A stretch of 64,000 nucleotides of DNA from Bin5 sp965204525 (GTDB lineage Bacteria; Chloroflexota; Anaerolineae; Caldilineales; Caldilineaceae). Shown in pieces: positions 1-9,054 of the stretch (position 1 is its first letter; each line of letters starts with the position of its first letter). The notes beneath the pieces are model-generated. The model worked only from the letters and a program-made list of their open reading frames with translations, ran no database searches and had not been told where the DNA came from. Location of the stretch: positions 868,001-932,000 of the forward strand of contig OZ241994.1 of assembly GCA_965204525.1 (NCBI GenBank), given 5' to 3'. The translations under genes were made by a program, and so were the position numbers.

Positions 1-117
1 CTTGTGGACGATGTCTTTACGACGGGCGCGACGATGCGAGAGTGCGCAGTCGCCTTGCGCAGGGCGGGCGCTAGCGCTGTCTACGGACTTGCACTGGCGA
101 GACCCGCCAAGAGGTAG
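1..117 (+). CDS. ComF-family phosphoribosyltransferase, C-terminal end (partial)
   Basis: The window opens inside this frame, which ends at a TAG at 115-117 and leaves 38 residues. The first residues read LVDDVFTTGATMRECA, the PRPP-binding signature of type I phosphoribosyltransferases, followed by a short Ala/Arg-rich tail that stops soon after the signature. ComF proteins (competence and DNA-uptake associated) end in this way, so ComF is the best guess. Another small phosphoribosyltransferase cannot be excluded because the N-terminus, where ComF has its zinc-finger cysteines, lies outside the window. Confidence 0.7.
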   Translation, partial: LVDDVFTTGATMRECAVALRRAGASAVYGLALARPAKR

Positions 118-239
118 CTTGCGCCGGTCCTTCAAGAAGTGAGGGAGTCGGTTGTGTTGCCCGCGGAGACAGCTGCGTTTTCCCCAACGGCCGAAACTCT
201 GCCATGAAGATCGAATGAAAATGAAGGGAGATATGAAGT

Positions 240-791
240 ATGAATCTGACGGTCCACGGAAGAAACGTTGCAATATCTGACCGAGTTCAGGACTATGTTG
301 ACAAAAAGGTGGGCAGGTTGGACAAGTATCTGCCGCGGATAAGGGAGGCCAGGGTTGAGTTGGTCCGTAGAGAAACACGGGCAGCAGCGGACAGGTACAC
401 AGCCCAGTTGACAATATGGACCAGTGGACAGATTTTGCGTGCAGAGGAGTCTAGCGAAGATCTGTTCGCTTCCGTCGATGCCATTGTCGACAAGATGTAT
501 CGCCAGATAGAACGATACAAAGGGCGGCGCTTCAAGAGCAAGAGACGCGATGCGGCCGCCGCGGCAGCGGCCGTCGAAGTGTCGGCAACGCAGTTGCCCG
601 ATGATTCGCTGAGAATTGTACGTACCAAACAGTTTGTCGCCGAGCCGATGCTTCCTGAGGAGGCCGTAGAACAGATGGAGCTTCTCGGCCACGACTTTTT
701 CGTCTTTTACAATGTCGACACGCGTTCTCTGAACATCGTCTATGGCCGCAGAGACGGCAACTACGGACTCCTTCAGCCTCGGGTAAACTAG
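240..791 (+). CDS. hpf: Ribosome hibernation promoting factor, long form
   Basis: At 183 residues this matches long HPF. The N-terminal RaiA/YfiA fold (about 1-100) contains the expected basic strand-helix pattern beginning MNLTVHGRNVAISD. A low-complexity Ala stretch (about 103-113) links it to the C-terminal dimerisation domain (about 127-180, with IVRTKQF and DFFVFYNVDT). The long form binds the decoding region of 30S subunits and pairs two 70S ribosomes into inactive 100S dimers in stationary phase. The ATG at 240 follows a purine-rich stretch (gaagggagatatga). A terminator at 964-996 suggests a single-gene unit. Confidence 0.95.
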   Translation: MNLTVHGRNVAISDRVQDYVDKKVGRLDKYLPRIREARVELVRRETRAAADRYTAQLTIWTSGQILRAEESSEDLFASVDAIVDKMYRQIERYKGRRFKSKRRDAAAAAAAVEVSATQLPDDSLRIVRTKQFVAEPMLPEEAVEQMELLGHDFFVFYNVDTRSLNIVYGRRDGNYGLLQPRVN

Positions 792-963
792 GAAAATTGT
801 CCTGAACTGGATGAAGTCGATATGCGAACGCGTCGTTTCACTCCAGTCGTACCGGCGCCTGTAAAGTCCAGCCGATGTAGGCCGATTCCGGATAGTCTTG
901 TTGAACGGGCACTGGTTTCAAGAAGATTTGGGCCCACTGAGTGCACGACTTTCGGTTAATGGA

Positions 964-996
964 GAGCGCGCTTCAAAAAGGGGCGCGCCTTTTTTT
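964..996 (+). terminator. Rho-independent terminator after hpf
   Basis: GCGCGC at 966-971 pairs with GCGCGC at 983-988 around an A-rich loop. Seven T residues follow at 990-996. It separates hpf from the glycosyltransferase gene that starts at 1030. Confidence 0.7.
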
Positions 997-1029
997 GCCC
1001 ATCGGATGTTGCAGAGCCCTGGTTGACAG

Positions 1030-2064
1030 ATGGATAAACACGGACTGATGCGAGTATCCGTCGTAGCTACAGTGTACAACGAAGGGAACAGCATCAAGAC
1101 GTTGATGGATTCCCTGCAGAACCAGACTCGCCAGCCTGATGAGATAGTCATATGCGATGGCGGCAGTCGAGACGATACCGTGGCTATCCTGAACGAATTT
1201 TTAGGGGAAGTGCCTGGGTTGCGGATTCTCCTCGAAAAGGGCGCCAACATCAGCCAAGGGCGTAATCGCGCAATCAGTGAGGCAGCCGGACCGATCATTG
1301 CCTGCACAGATGCCGGCGTACGGTTGGACCCCTACTGGTTGGAACAGCTGATGGCGCCGTTTGAGGCAGGAACTGCATCCGAAGAGCGCAGTGTTGAGGC
1401 GGCGGCCGGATTCTTCGTGCCGGACGTTTCAGGTCCTTTTCAAGCCGCGATGGGAGCGACAGTTTTGCCCCGGGAGGAGGAGATAGCGCCTGAACGTTTC
1501 TTGCCCAGTAGCCGGTCAATCGCATTTTCCAAGGCGTTGTGGCGAAGGGTGGGCGGCTATCCCGAGTGGCTCGATTACTGTGAAGACCTGGTCTTCGATC
1601 TGCGCATCAAAGTTGCAGAAGAGGAACCCGCGTTTGCCTGGGCGCCGCGGGCTGTCGCTTACTTTCGTCCCCGCACTGATTTGAAGTCATTTGGGCAGCA
1701 GTACTACCGTTACGCAAGAGGAGATGGAAAGGCAGACCTGTGGCGAATGCGGCATGCTATCCGCTACGCTACCTATCTACTCTTGATCCCTGCACTCCTG
1801 GGCCACGCGCTGTGGGGACAGGAGGCGCGATGGTTGGGGTGGCTTGGTCTGATTGGCGGGGGAATCGTCAATTGTGCCCGGCCCTGGCGTCGCTTGCGGC
1901 TGTTGGCGAGAGACCTTCCACTCTTTGCACAAATGCAGGCTGCTCTCTTCGTGCCGTCAATTCGGCTGGTAGGCGACTTGGCGAAGATGGCAGGTTATCC
2001 GGTCGGCCTGATCTGGCGGCGGCGCAATCTGCACAGGTCAGAGATTCATTGGCGAGATGTATAG
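1030..2064 (+). CDS. Glycosyltransferase family 2, membrane-associated
   Basis: This 344-residue protein has a GT-A fold: VSVVATVYNEGNSI near the start, the nucleotide-binding CDGGSRDDT around 42-50, a DAG in the place of the usual DxD near 93, and an acidic YCEDLVFD near 180 that fits the catalytic base. Two hydrophobic segments near the C-terminus (about 240-258 and 265-282) suggest attachment to the inner face of the membrane. Such enzymes transfer sugars from nucleotide donors to lipid or polysaccharide acceptors; the substrate cannot be read from sequence. The ATG at 1048 (MRVSVV) is an equally possible start. Confidence 0.85.
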   Translation: MDKHGLMRVSVVATVYNEGNSIKTLMDSLQNQTRQPDEIVICDGGSRDDTVAILNEFLGEVPGLRILLEKGANISQGRNRAISEAAGPIIACTDAGVRLDPYWLEQLMAPFEAGTASEERSVEAAAGFFVPDVSGPFQAAMGATVLPREEEIAPERFLPSSRSIAFSKALWRRVGGYPEWLDYCEDLVFDLRIKVAEEEPAFAWAPRAVAYFRPRTDLKSFGQQYYRYARGDGKADLWRMRHAIRYATYLLLIPALLGHALWGQEARWLGWLGLIGGGIVNCARPWRRLRLLARDLPLFAQMQAALFVPSIRLVGDLAKMAGYPVGLIWRRRNLHRSEIHWRDV

Positions 2065-2096
2065 CGGACTAGGATTCTGTTTCAGCGATTCCCTGA

Positions 2097-2768
2097 GTGA
2101 GAAGCGCTGTGCCACTACTCATAGACGGACATAATATAATCGGCTCCGAAGTTCTGGAGAACATCAGCCTGCAGGACGAAAACGACGAAGAACTTTTCGT
2201 GTCTCGTCTGCGCGTCTGGCGGAGCAACTACCGGGAAAAGGTGACTGTGATCTTTGATCGCGGCATCGTCGGTGGGGCATCACGGGAGTTGAGCGGCGGC
2301 GGCGTCGAGGTCATCTTCGCTCGGAATCCTCAGGAGGCCGATGATTGGATCATGCGTCGAATCCATCTCCGACCGCAGGGGCTAATCGTAGTTACGAACG
2401 ACCGGGCACTGCGACAGGAAGCAGAACTGTACGGCATTGAGACGTGGCAAGCGGACGAATTCGTACGGCGAATGCAAAATCGACGAGGGCCTTCCGCCGC
2501 GGCCCGCGTCGATGCCTCCCGTCCGGGAAGCGGGACCCCGTCTACGGAAGACCAGGACGAGATGCTGAACGACCGGGGTGCAGAAAGTCACGTTCATCTG
2601 TCCGACCGTGAGGTGTCAGAGTGGTTGGATATGTTTGGTCCATCAGAGCCTGCAGTCAAGCGGCCGCAAAAGACCGATCGCAGGCCCCCTTCCCCAAGTC
2701 GGGCTGCGTTTTCGCGGCACCAGGATGCTCTTCGAAAGAGGCTGAAGGGAAAGCAGCGCAGACGATGA
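2097..2768 (+). CDS. NYN-domain RNA-binding protein, YacP-like
   Basis: The 223-residue product opens with PLLIDGHNIIGSE, whose Asp begins the NYN (PIN-like) nuclease fold. TVIFDRG, AEDD-like EADDWIMRRI and VVTNDRALR follow, giving the set of acidic residues expected for metal binding in YacP/Rae1-type proteins. In Bacillus, YacP (Rae1) is a ribosome-associated endoribonuclease. The last 80 residues are polar and probably disordered, ending in a basic tail (KRLKGKQRRR) that could bind RNA. The start is GTG at 2097. It lies 32 bp behind the glycosyltransferase gene, so the two may be co-transcribed. Confidence 0.8.
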   Translation: MRSAVPLLIDGHNIIGSEVLENISLQDENDEELFVSRLRVWRSNYREKVTVIFDRGIVGGASRELSGGGVEVIFARNPQEADDWIMRRIHLRPQGLIVVTNDRALRQEAELYGIETWQADEFVRRMQNRRGPSAAARVDASRPGSGTPSTEDQDEMLNDRGAESHVHLSDREVSEWLDMFGPSEPAVKRPQKTDRRPPSPSRAAFSRHQDALRKRLKGKQRRR

Positions 2769-2879
2769 GCATGGCGCAGCCATAGGGGGCTATGACAGGT
2801 CGGTACCCATCACCTTCTGAATTTCGCTGGCAGGCAGGTCGCGGCAGCCTGGAATCCACCATGCTGATGGAGCAGTTCG

Positions 2880-3386
2880 ATGACCTCCGAAGTCGAACCG
2901 AAGAGGAAGGGGCGACGCAGGGTGAAGGCCCATCTGGTCGAGGCGACGCCCGGCGCCGGCGGTTGGGGCCATTGGGTACTGTCTGCTCCCGCGATCTGCT
3001 TCTTAGGGTGGCTGTGGCTGGACCTGTTTGGAATTCTCAGCCCGATTCAATCGCGACCTGTTGACCTTCTGTTGGGTGCTCTCGCCTACGTTGTCCTCGT
3101 TCTGCTGCCATTCGGTTATGGCGCCCACCGCCTCGTGACATCTTTTCCAGGAGTCTTCCAGCAGGCCGGATGGACCGTACAGCCACTGGAGCCGGTGAAA
3201 CCGGAAGAACAGCACATTGTCAAATACGATTGCTTAACGAAAGAGCGGGCGGTCACTGACAGCAAACGAATCCTGTTGCGAGCAGCACAGGGGTGGGTGT
3301 ATCTGGAGATTGGCGCGATTCTGGTAAGTGCAGTGGCTATGGTTCCGCTCTTCTTTAGCGCTGTAGAATTCGGATTTGGTCGCTAG
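2880..3386 (+). CDS. Small membrane protein of unknown function
   Basis: I do not recognise this 168-residue protein. It has a basic N-terminus (PKRKGRRRVKAH) and then three hydrophobic segments: about 30-53, 61-82 and 136-160. A polar loop at about 90-130 is rich in Lys and Glu. The arrangement suggests a three-span inner-membrane protein. The ATG at 2880 has a GGAG seven bases upstream. It lies between the NYN gene and the M20 peptidase gene on the same strand with short gaps, but nothing in it points to a shared pathway. Confidence 0.6.
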   Translation: MTSEVEPKRKGRRRVKAHLVEATPGAGGWGHWVLSAPAICFLGWLWLDLFGILSPIQSRPVDLLLGALAYVVLVLLPFGYGAHRLVTSFPGVFQQAGWTVQPLEPVKPEEQHIVKYDCLTKERAVTDSKRILLRAAQGWVYLEIGAILVSAVAMVPLFFSAVEFGFGR

Positions 3387-3457
3387 CAATTCAGGCCTAT
3401 ATAAGATCTTTTCAGCCATGTATTCGGCCTGAACAGACTTTTCAGCAGGAGTTCGCA

Positions 3458-4618
3458 ATGGAACCCAGTCAACTGATCCCTTTTTACCAGAAACAGCAGG
3501 CGCAGATTCTGGAAACGATCGGCGAGCACGTAAAGGAGGAGACGCCAACAGACGATAAGGGCCGACTGGATACTTTTGCCGCCCGACTTGCCGACCGCTA
3601 TGCTGCAGCTGGATTGCATGCGGAAATTATCCCCAATCAGTTACGCGGCAACCACCTGCGGGCCCGCTTCCAGGCAGAGAGGCATGTGGACCAGCCGGAG
3701 GCGGAGCCGGTCCTGATTCTCTGCCATTACGATACTGTCTGGCCTGTCGGATCTTTGGACACTCATCCATTTCGGGTTGACGAACAGGGATGGGCCTATG
3801 GTCCCGGTATATTTGACATGCAGTCGAGTCTGGCCCTAGTGGAATTTGTGTTTCGGGGCGTTAAGAGCCTGAACCTGCGACTGCCGCGCCCGGTAACGGT
3901 GCTTGCGACGTCTGACGAGGAAGTCGGCAGTCAGACCTCTCGTGAACTGATCGAAAAAGAGGCCCGGCTCGCCGCGTTCGTCCTGGTGTTGGAGCCGCCG
4001 TTACCCGGCGGCAAACTGAAAACAACTCGAAAGGGCGGGGGGCATTATTCGCTATCAATAACCGGGCGGGCAGCGCACGCTGGCGTCGAGCCGGAGAAGG
4101 GCATTAGCGCCATACAGGAGCTTGCTCACCAGGTATTAAGTCTGCACAGCCTCACCGATTTGGACGCGGGTACGACGGTTAACGTTGGTGTTGTGGCCGC
4201 AGGGACGCGACCCAATGTTGTTGCGGCGCATGCTGAAGCCCGCATCGATGTCCGGGCGTGGACTGCAGAGGAGATGGGACGGGTCAACAAGGAGATATTG
4301 GGCCTCAGACCGAACCTGGCCGGAACTCAACTCAAAGTCACCGGCGGTGTGAGTCGTCCTCCATTGGAAAGGACCGTAACGGGGTCACTCTTCGAACAGG
4401 CCCGGGCCATCGGTCATACGCTCGGACTGGATCTTCAGGAGGCCGGGACCGGTGGCGGCAGCGATGGCAACCTGACAGGCGCCCTGGGCGTCCCTACGTT
4501 GGACGGACTGGGCGTCCCTGGGCACGGCGCACATGCCGACCATGAACATATCGAGGTGGACAAAATCGGGGAGAGAGCAGGCCTGTTGACTGCGCTACTG
4601 ATGGGGCTTTCTCCATGA
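3458..4618 (+). CDS. M20 family metallopeptidase (carboxypeptidase G2-like)
   Basis: The 386-residue product has the M20 zinc-site series: CHYDTVWP (His90, Asp92), the bridging Asp in GIFDMQSS (Asp120), the catalytic Glu pair in SDEEVGS near 154, and the C-terminal His in PGHGAHADHEHI. A lid/dimerisation domain (about 190-300) starts at RKGGGHYSLSITGRAAHAG. The length and VWPVGSL favour the glutamate carboxypeptidase (ArgE/DapE/CPG2) branch, which removes C-terminal residues or N-acyl groups in the cytoplasm. AGGAG sits upstream of the ATG. It is followed by a degenerate M14 peptidase gene, so this may once have been a peptide-use locus. Confidence 0.9.
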   Translation: MEPSQLIPFYQKQQAQILETIGEHVKEETPTDDKGRLDTFAARLADRYAAAGLHAEIIPNQLRGNHLRARFQAERHVDQPEAEPVLILCHYDTVWPVGSLDTHPFRVDEQGWAYGPGIFDMQSSLALVEFVFRGVKSLNLRLPRPVTVLATSDEEVGSQTSRELIEKEARLAAFVLVLEPPLPGGKLKTTRKGGGHYSLSITGRAAHAGVEPEKGISAIQELAHQVLSLHSLTDLDAGTTVNVGVVAAGTRPNVVAAHAEARIDVRAWTAEEMGRVNKEILGLRPNLAGTQLKVTGGVSRPPLERTVTGSLFEQARAIGHTLGLDLQEAGTGGGSDGNLTGALGVPTLDGLGVPGHGAHADHEHIEVDKIGERAGLLTALLMGLSP

Positions 4619-4696
4619 AGCGGCTCGCTTCAAGAAAGGTCATAGGTCTGGCTGCAACGAGACACGTCAACTGATAGTCGCAAGGGCGCACAGGAT

Positions 4697-5528
4697 ATGG
4701 ACTTCAACCATTATTTTTCAAACGATGAAGTCGATTCGGTATTGCGAAGTTGGGAGCAAGAGTATCCGCACTTGGCCAGTGTGAACGAATTAGGGAAAAG
4801 CCAATGGAGGATTCGATGACTGGGTCTACGATCATCTGGGCATGTTTTCATTTACAGTTGAATTGTGGGACTTGCCCGGCAGGGCGGGCATCAAGGACCG
4901 GGATTTCATTGATTGGTTCCGCAAGCACCCGCACGAAGATGACGTAAAGATTTTGAAGTGGCTGGAGGAAAACGGCGATGAACCGCCGCTGGTGGACTGG
5001 TATCCGTACGAGCACGCTCAACTTGGCCGGGTTGAGATTGGCGGCTACGACAGGATGTACACGTGGAGCAATCCGCCTCGCAGCATTGTCGGCGAAGAGG
5101 CGGAATTGAACACGACATTTGCCTTGTCACTTGCCGATATGTTGCCCAGGTTGACAGTTCATACCCTTTCGCTTGATCGCCTGTCAGATGAAGGAGACTA
5201 CCGGCTTCGGCTTGTCGTAGAGAACAGCGGCTTTCTGCCAACTTACACCAGTGCCCAAGGACGCAAGCGGGTTGCGGCGCGCCCTGTCCGGGTCGAGCTG
5301 GAGTTGCCCGACGGTGTCATCCTGTCCAGCGGGCAGGCAAAGACCGAGATGGGACATCTTGAGGGCCGCAGCGGCAAGCTCTCGGTCAGTACAATCTTCG
5401 CGGCAAGCCCGACCGACAATCGCGCTTGGGCTGAATGGGTTCTACGAGGGCACCCAGGCGCCGAGGTCAAGGTCCGGATCCGCCGCGACCGCGCCGGTTC
5501 TTTGCAGGATAGCGTGGTCTTGCATTAA
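4697..5528 (+). pseudogene. M14 zinc carboxypeptidase remnant with the catalytic core deleted
   Basis: An ATG at 4697 begins a frame whose first 36 or so residues (DSVLRSWEQEYPHLASVNEL then GKS) match the start of M14 carboxypeptidases. At about 4805 the frame breaks and stops at TGA 4818-4820. From 4809 another frame reads GFDDWVYDHLGMFSFTVELW and continues 240 residues to 5528, matching the end of the M14 catalytic domain (the FTVELWD strand) plus the usual C-terminal beta domain. The middle of the enzyme, with the HxxE...H zinc ligands, is absent. The junction combines a large deletion with a frame change, so I call it a pseudogene. Independent expression of the C-terminal half from ATG 4842 is possible but would be inactive. 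Confidence 0.75.
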
Positions 5529-5648
5529 AGTCCCCGACAACAGGCGCGGAGAGGGAATCAGCCCTGCCTGACGAGACTCGGTTCTAAGTTTCTGGTTTGG
5601 AGCACATCGAAAAGGTCTCTGTGAAAGAGCCACGGAAGGGTTCACCTC

Positions 5649-6374
5649 TTGGATAAGACCAAGCTGCTGATCGTTGAGGACGAGCCGACACTGCTTGATA
5701 CCCTGAAGTACAATTTGGAGCGACAGGGTTACGAAGTCGTCACCGCTTCGGACGGCGTGCAGGCACTATCGACAGCCAGGGCCGAGAAGCCCGACCTGGT
5801 GATCCTCGATATCATGTTACCGGGTCTGGACGGCTTTGAAGTCTGTCGAATACTTCGGCAGGAGATGAGTCTGCCGATACTGATGTTGACGGCAAAGGAT
5901 GACGAGGTGGATAAAATTGTCGGCCTGGAAGTAGGGGCCGACGACTACCTCACTAAGCCGTTCAGCATGCGAGAACTTCTGGCCCGAGTAAGGGCGCACC
6001 TGCGTCGCGTCCGGCTGTTGCGTGAGGAGTTGGAAAGCTCAGGCCAGACAGATCAGGAGTCGCCTAACGGTGGCGTAGTTTTCTCATTCGGCGATCTTGT
6101 CATTGACGAGAGCAGGAGAGAGATACGGCGCGACGACGACGTACTGGCCCTGAAACCGAAGGAGTTTGAGCTACTCCTCTTTCTGGCGAGGAACCGGGGA
6201 ATCGCCCTGGGCCGGAGCTTGATTTTGGAACGAGTTTGGGGATGGGACTTCGACGGAGGCAGCCGGACGGTAGACGTTCATATCCGCTGGCTGCGAGAGA
6301 AAATCGAAGCTGACCCGGCCCATCCCAGTCGCATTCTAACAGTAAGGGGCATCGGATACCGATTTGACGGGTAA
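5649..6374 (+). CDS. Phosphate-type response regulator (OmpR/PhoB family)
   Basis: The 241-residue protein has a receiver domain with acidic pair Glu10/Asp11, phospho-acceptor Asp54 (VILDIMLPG), Thr81 and Lys103 (YLTKPFS). A winged-helix DNA-binding domain (about 140-240) contains the usual SRTVDVHIRWLREKIE recognition helix. It starts at TTG 5649 with GAAGGG upstream. The kinase gene overlaps its end by 11 bases, and the pst operon follows, so I infer a PhoB/PhoP (RegX3-like) regulator of the phosphate regulon. The 11-bp-spaced hexamer arrays at 8477 and 9055 are its likely binding sites. Confidence 0.9.
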   Translation: MDKTKLLIVEDEPTLLDTLKYNLERQGYEVVTASDGVQALSTARAEKPDLVILDIMLPGLDGFEVCRILRQEMSLPILMLTAKDDEVDKIVGLEVGADDYLTKPFSMRELLARVRAHLRRVRLLREELESSGQTDQESPNGGVVFSFGDLVIDESRREIRRDDDVLALKPKEFELLLFLARNRGIALGRSLILERVWGWDFDGGSRTVDVHIRWLREKIEADPAHPSRILTVRGIGYRFDG

Positions 6375-8400
6375 ACGTACCGGTTCCGGCGCCGGAATTC
6401 GCGTTTCACCACCTTACGAGAGTGCCCTGTCGGCCCCACCACGGCAAATGCTTGGGTTTCGCTCAATCCGCTGGCGAATCGCTGTCCCGTTTTGCTTATT
6501 GACCGCAGCTGTTCTTGCGGGCTTCTACTTCCTTTCCCTTTCCCAGCTTAGACAGTTTCATACAGACCAACTTCGGCATCGCCTGACCGCTGACGCCTTA
6601 CTTTTGTCCGGAAACTTGCGACTGAGCGAAGGGTTGGCCGAATCGCTCTGGCAGGCAGGCGACGTTGAAGTGGCCAGGCTTGTGCGGGCGTGGGGCGATC
6701 AGCTTGACGCCCGAGTCACCGTTGTTCTTGCCGACGGCAGTGTTCTGGCCGACTCTCAGGTGGACCCGTTAGACATGGCCGTTCAATTCGAGCAGCCGGA
6801 AATCAGGGCGGCATTGACTGAAGGGACCGGGTACAGTGTTCGTACGAGCCGTGCATTTGGCTTCGAGATGCTGTACGCGACTGCGGCGGTTACGCCGAGT
6901 AGAGTTGATCGCGCCGGTACCGACAGTCAACCGCAAGCAGAGGCGCTGGGCGTATTACGGGTGTCGGTGCCGAGTACCGAGATAGAAGCCGCACTCAACC
7001 CATTGCGAAGGGCCTTTCTGGTTGTGATGCTACTGGCGTTAGCGGCAGGTGTCGGAATCACTCTTATTGTGTCCGAGATGACGGCACGGCCTTTCAAGCA
7101 GTTGATTCGTGTGGCAGGACGCCTGGCACAGGGGGAGCTTGAGGAACGAATCGAGCCCAAAGGCTCGGATGAGGCGGGACAGCTAGCCAGGGCCTTCAAC
7201 CGTATGAGAGACCGGTTGGAGGCGCAGGTTGCGTCGGTCACGCGTGAGCGGGAGAGACTGATCTCTGTGCTCAACAACCTGGTCGACGGCGTCTTCATCC
7301 TCGACAGCGAGGGGCGAATTCGGCTTTTTAACCCGGTGGCAGCGCGCATGGTTGGGTTGGAAACGAAGGAGAACTCCGACTCTTCAGCAAAGAGTGAACA
7401 GGCGGCGGAAACGGATGAAAGTGCGCTCTCCTCTCCGTACACGCAAGTCGGCTCCCCTTTTCCTCACTTCAACCCGCGCAGTTTGCGAGGCCAACCCCTG
7501 GCCCAGATTGTACGCGATCACCGAATCGTCGAAACCTGGCAAGACTGCAGGCAGGATGGAAAGCAGGCTGAGAGTATCTTTCAGTGGGGAAACAGGACGA
7601 TGCGCGTCATTGCGCTCCCCTTTGTGGCCGGCGGAAGCGACGGCTTTATCGTTCTGCTGCAGGACATGACGGAACTGCACAGGCTTGAACGCGTGCGCCG
7701 CGACTTCGTCAGCAACATTTCTCACGAACTGCGTACGCCGCTGGCGTCTCTGCGAGCCCTGACAGACACCTTGCGCGACGGGGCGCTCGACGATCCCGCA
7801 GCAGCGCCGCGCTTTCTGGACCGGGTCGAGACGGAAGTGGATGCCCTCTCCCAGATGGTGCGCGAACTCCTGGAGCTTTCCCGCATCGAATCCGGGCAAG
7901 TTCCATTCCGTTTCCTGCCCGTGCCTGTCAGTGAAACTGTTCTGACACCGGTAGAAAGATTGCAGCCACTTGCCGCGCGAAGCGAAATCAACCTGATCGT
8001 CGACCTGCCCCCAAGACTTCCTCGCGTCTATGCAGATGCGGAACGCATACACCAGGTGGTAACGAATCTTGTGCACAATGCCCTGAAGTTTTCATCGGCG
8101 GGCGGGTCGGTCAAAGTCTCGGCCAACGCAGAGGACGGGGGCCGGCATGTGACAATTTCCGTTAACGATACAGGCATCGGCGTTCCCGCCGAAGACACGG
8201 ACCGCATCTTCGAGCGGTTCTTCAAAACCGATCGCGCCCGTGCAAGCCTGGGTACGGGGTTGGGGCTCGCCATTGCGAAGCACATAGTGCAGGCACACAG
8301 GGGCCGAATCTGGGTTGACAGCATAGAGAACCAGGGCAGCACCTTCTCATTTACCCTTCCCGTCGAGCCGAATGGCGGTCAAGTTCGGAGGGAGAGCTGA
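6364..8400 (+). CDS. PhoR-like sensor histidine kinase
   Basis: This 678-residue kinase has an N-terminal membrane span (about 35-55), an extracytoplasmic sensor region (about 60-215), a second span (about 218-240), HAMP (about 240-292), a PAS domain with a long polar insertion (about 305-440), the HisKA phospho-acceptor His454 (SNISHELRTPLASL) and a HATPase domain with N box (NLVHNALKF), DTGIGV and GLGLAIAK. This PhoR-type order, together with the neighbouring pst genes, supports phosphate sensing. The start is uncertain: TTG 6364 overlaps the regulator gene, and ATG 6448 lies just before the first span. Confidence 0.9.
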   Translation: MTGKRTGSGAGIRVSPPYESALSAPPRQMLGFRSIRWRIAVPFCLLTAAVLAGFYFLSLSQLRQFHTDQLRHRLTADALLLSGNLRLSEGLAESLWQAGDVEVARLVRAWGDQLDARVTVVLADGSVLADSQVDPLDMAVQFEQPEIRAALTEGTGYSVRTSRAFGFEMLYATAAVTPSRVDRAGTDSQPQAEALGVLRVSVPSTEIEAALNPLRRAFLVVMLLALAAGVGITLIVSEMTARPFKQLIRVAGRLAQGELEERIEPKGSDEAGQLARAFNRMRDRLEAQVASVTRERERLISVLNNLVDGVFILDSEGRIRLFNPVAARMVGLETKENSDSSAKSEQAAETDESALSSPYTQVGSPFPHFNPRSLRGQPLAQIVRDHRIVETWQDCRQDGKQAESIFQWGNRTMRVIALPFVAGGSDGFIVLLQDMTELHRLERVRRDFVSNISHELRTPLASLRALTDTLRDGALDDPAAAPRFLDRVETEVDALSQMVRELLELSRIESGQVPFRFLPVPVSETVLTPVERLQPLAARSEINLIVDLPPRLPRVYADAERIHQVVTNLVHNALKFSSAGGSVKVSANAEDGGRHVTISVNDTGIGVPAEDTDRIFERFFKTDRARASLGTGLGLAIAKHIVQAHRGRIWVDSIENQGSTFSFTLPVEPNGGQVRRES

Positions 8401-8476
8401 GCGTACTTCGCTTCATACGAACTCTGGTTCTGCCTTCGCCTTTCTTCACGTTCTTTACCCAACACGCACGATCCCT

Positions 8477-8552
8477 CTAACTTCCTCTTAACCGATCCCT
8501 AAATCTCCATTTACATCTCCTGTACCTCGCGTTAATCGGGACGCGTTAGTCT
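8477..8552 (+). promoter_or_regulatory. Candidate Pho box array: six hexamers at exact 11-bp spacing
   Basis: CTAACT (8477), TTAACC (8488), CTAAAT (8499), TTTACA (8510), TGTACC (8521) and TTAATC (8532) start exactly 11 bp apart. PhoB/PhoP-type regulators bind direct repeats in this phase (one helical turn). TAGTCT at 8547-8552 starts after a 9-bp gap and could be the -10 box, with the array replacing the -35. It stands between the kinase gene and the small gene at 8686. Confidence 0.65.
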
Positions 8553-8685
8553 TGCATGTGAAATGAAAACCAAAACATCACGAATTCGCCCAGTAGAGCC
8601 AGAGAAGCCACCGGTTGCGCCTGAAACGCGCTGTGCTGGGCGTGAGGCTCCTCGAACTGGGTCGCAAGAAAGGAAAGGGTGGCAG

Positions 8686-9024
8686 ATGCTGCCGGCTTCA
8701 CTCGAAAGATTCATTCTACGCTGCAAGATCGACTCGTTTCATAAGATCTGGTTCCTCCTGTTTCTTCACCAGCACTCTCAAGAGGACCGGATCAATCGAG
8801 ACTACGTGCGCCAGGTCACTTTCACCGACGCGCCGACCTTGGATGAAGTGATCGAAGAGCTCCAGGACGCCGGGCTGCTGATATCGACCGGTGAGGTGCT
8901 CAGCCTCAGAGACGCGCCTGAGGTGCGCTCTGATTTGGACACGATGGCACACGTTTTTGAAGATCCGACTGGCAGACAGGAGCTTTTGCGAAGGTTGTAC
9001 AGGCATGCGGTGGTTCCATTGTAG
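8686..9024 (+). CDS. Small protein of unknown function in the Pho locus, possibly winged-helix
   Basis: I do not recognise this 112-residue protein. The ATG at 8686 is chosen because AAAGGAAAGGG lies just upstream; an ATG at 8563 would add 41 proline- and arginine-rich residues of doubtful reality. The sequence is helical, with APTLDEVIEELQDAGLLIS followed by a short strand pair (GEVLSLRD), which resembles the recognition helix and wing of a winged-helix protein. It sits between the PhoR-like kinase and pstS, and each side has a Pho-box-like array, so it is likely a phosphate-regulated gene and might be an accessory regulator. That function is inference only. Confidence 0.65.
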   Translation: MLPASLERFILRCKIDSFHKIWFLLFLHQHSQEDRINRDYVRQVTFTDAPTLDEVIEELQDAGLLISTGEVLSLRDAPEVRSDLDTMAHVFEDPTGRQELLRRLYRHAVVPL

Positions 9025-9054
9025 GGAGATCCTACTGAAAGCAGAACACAGACG

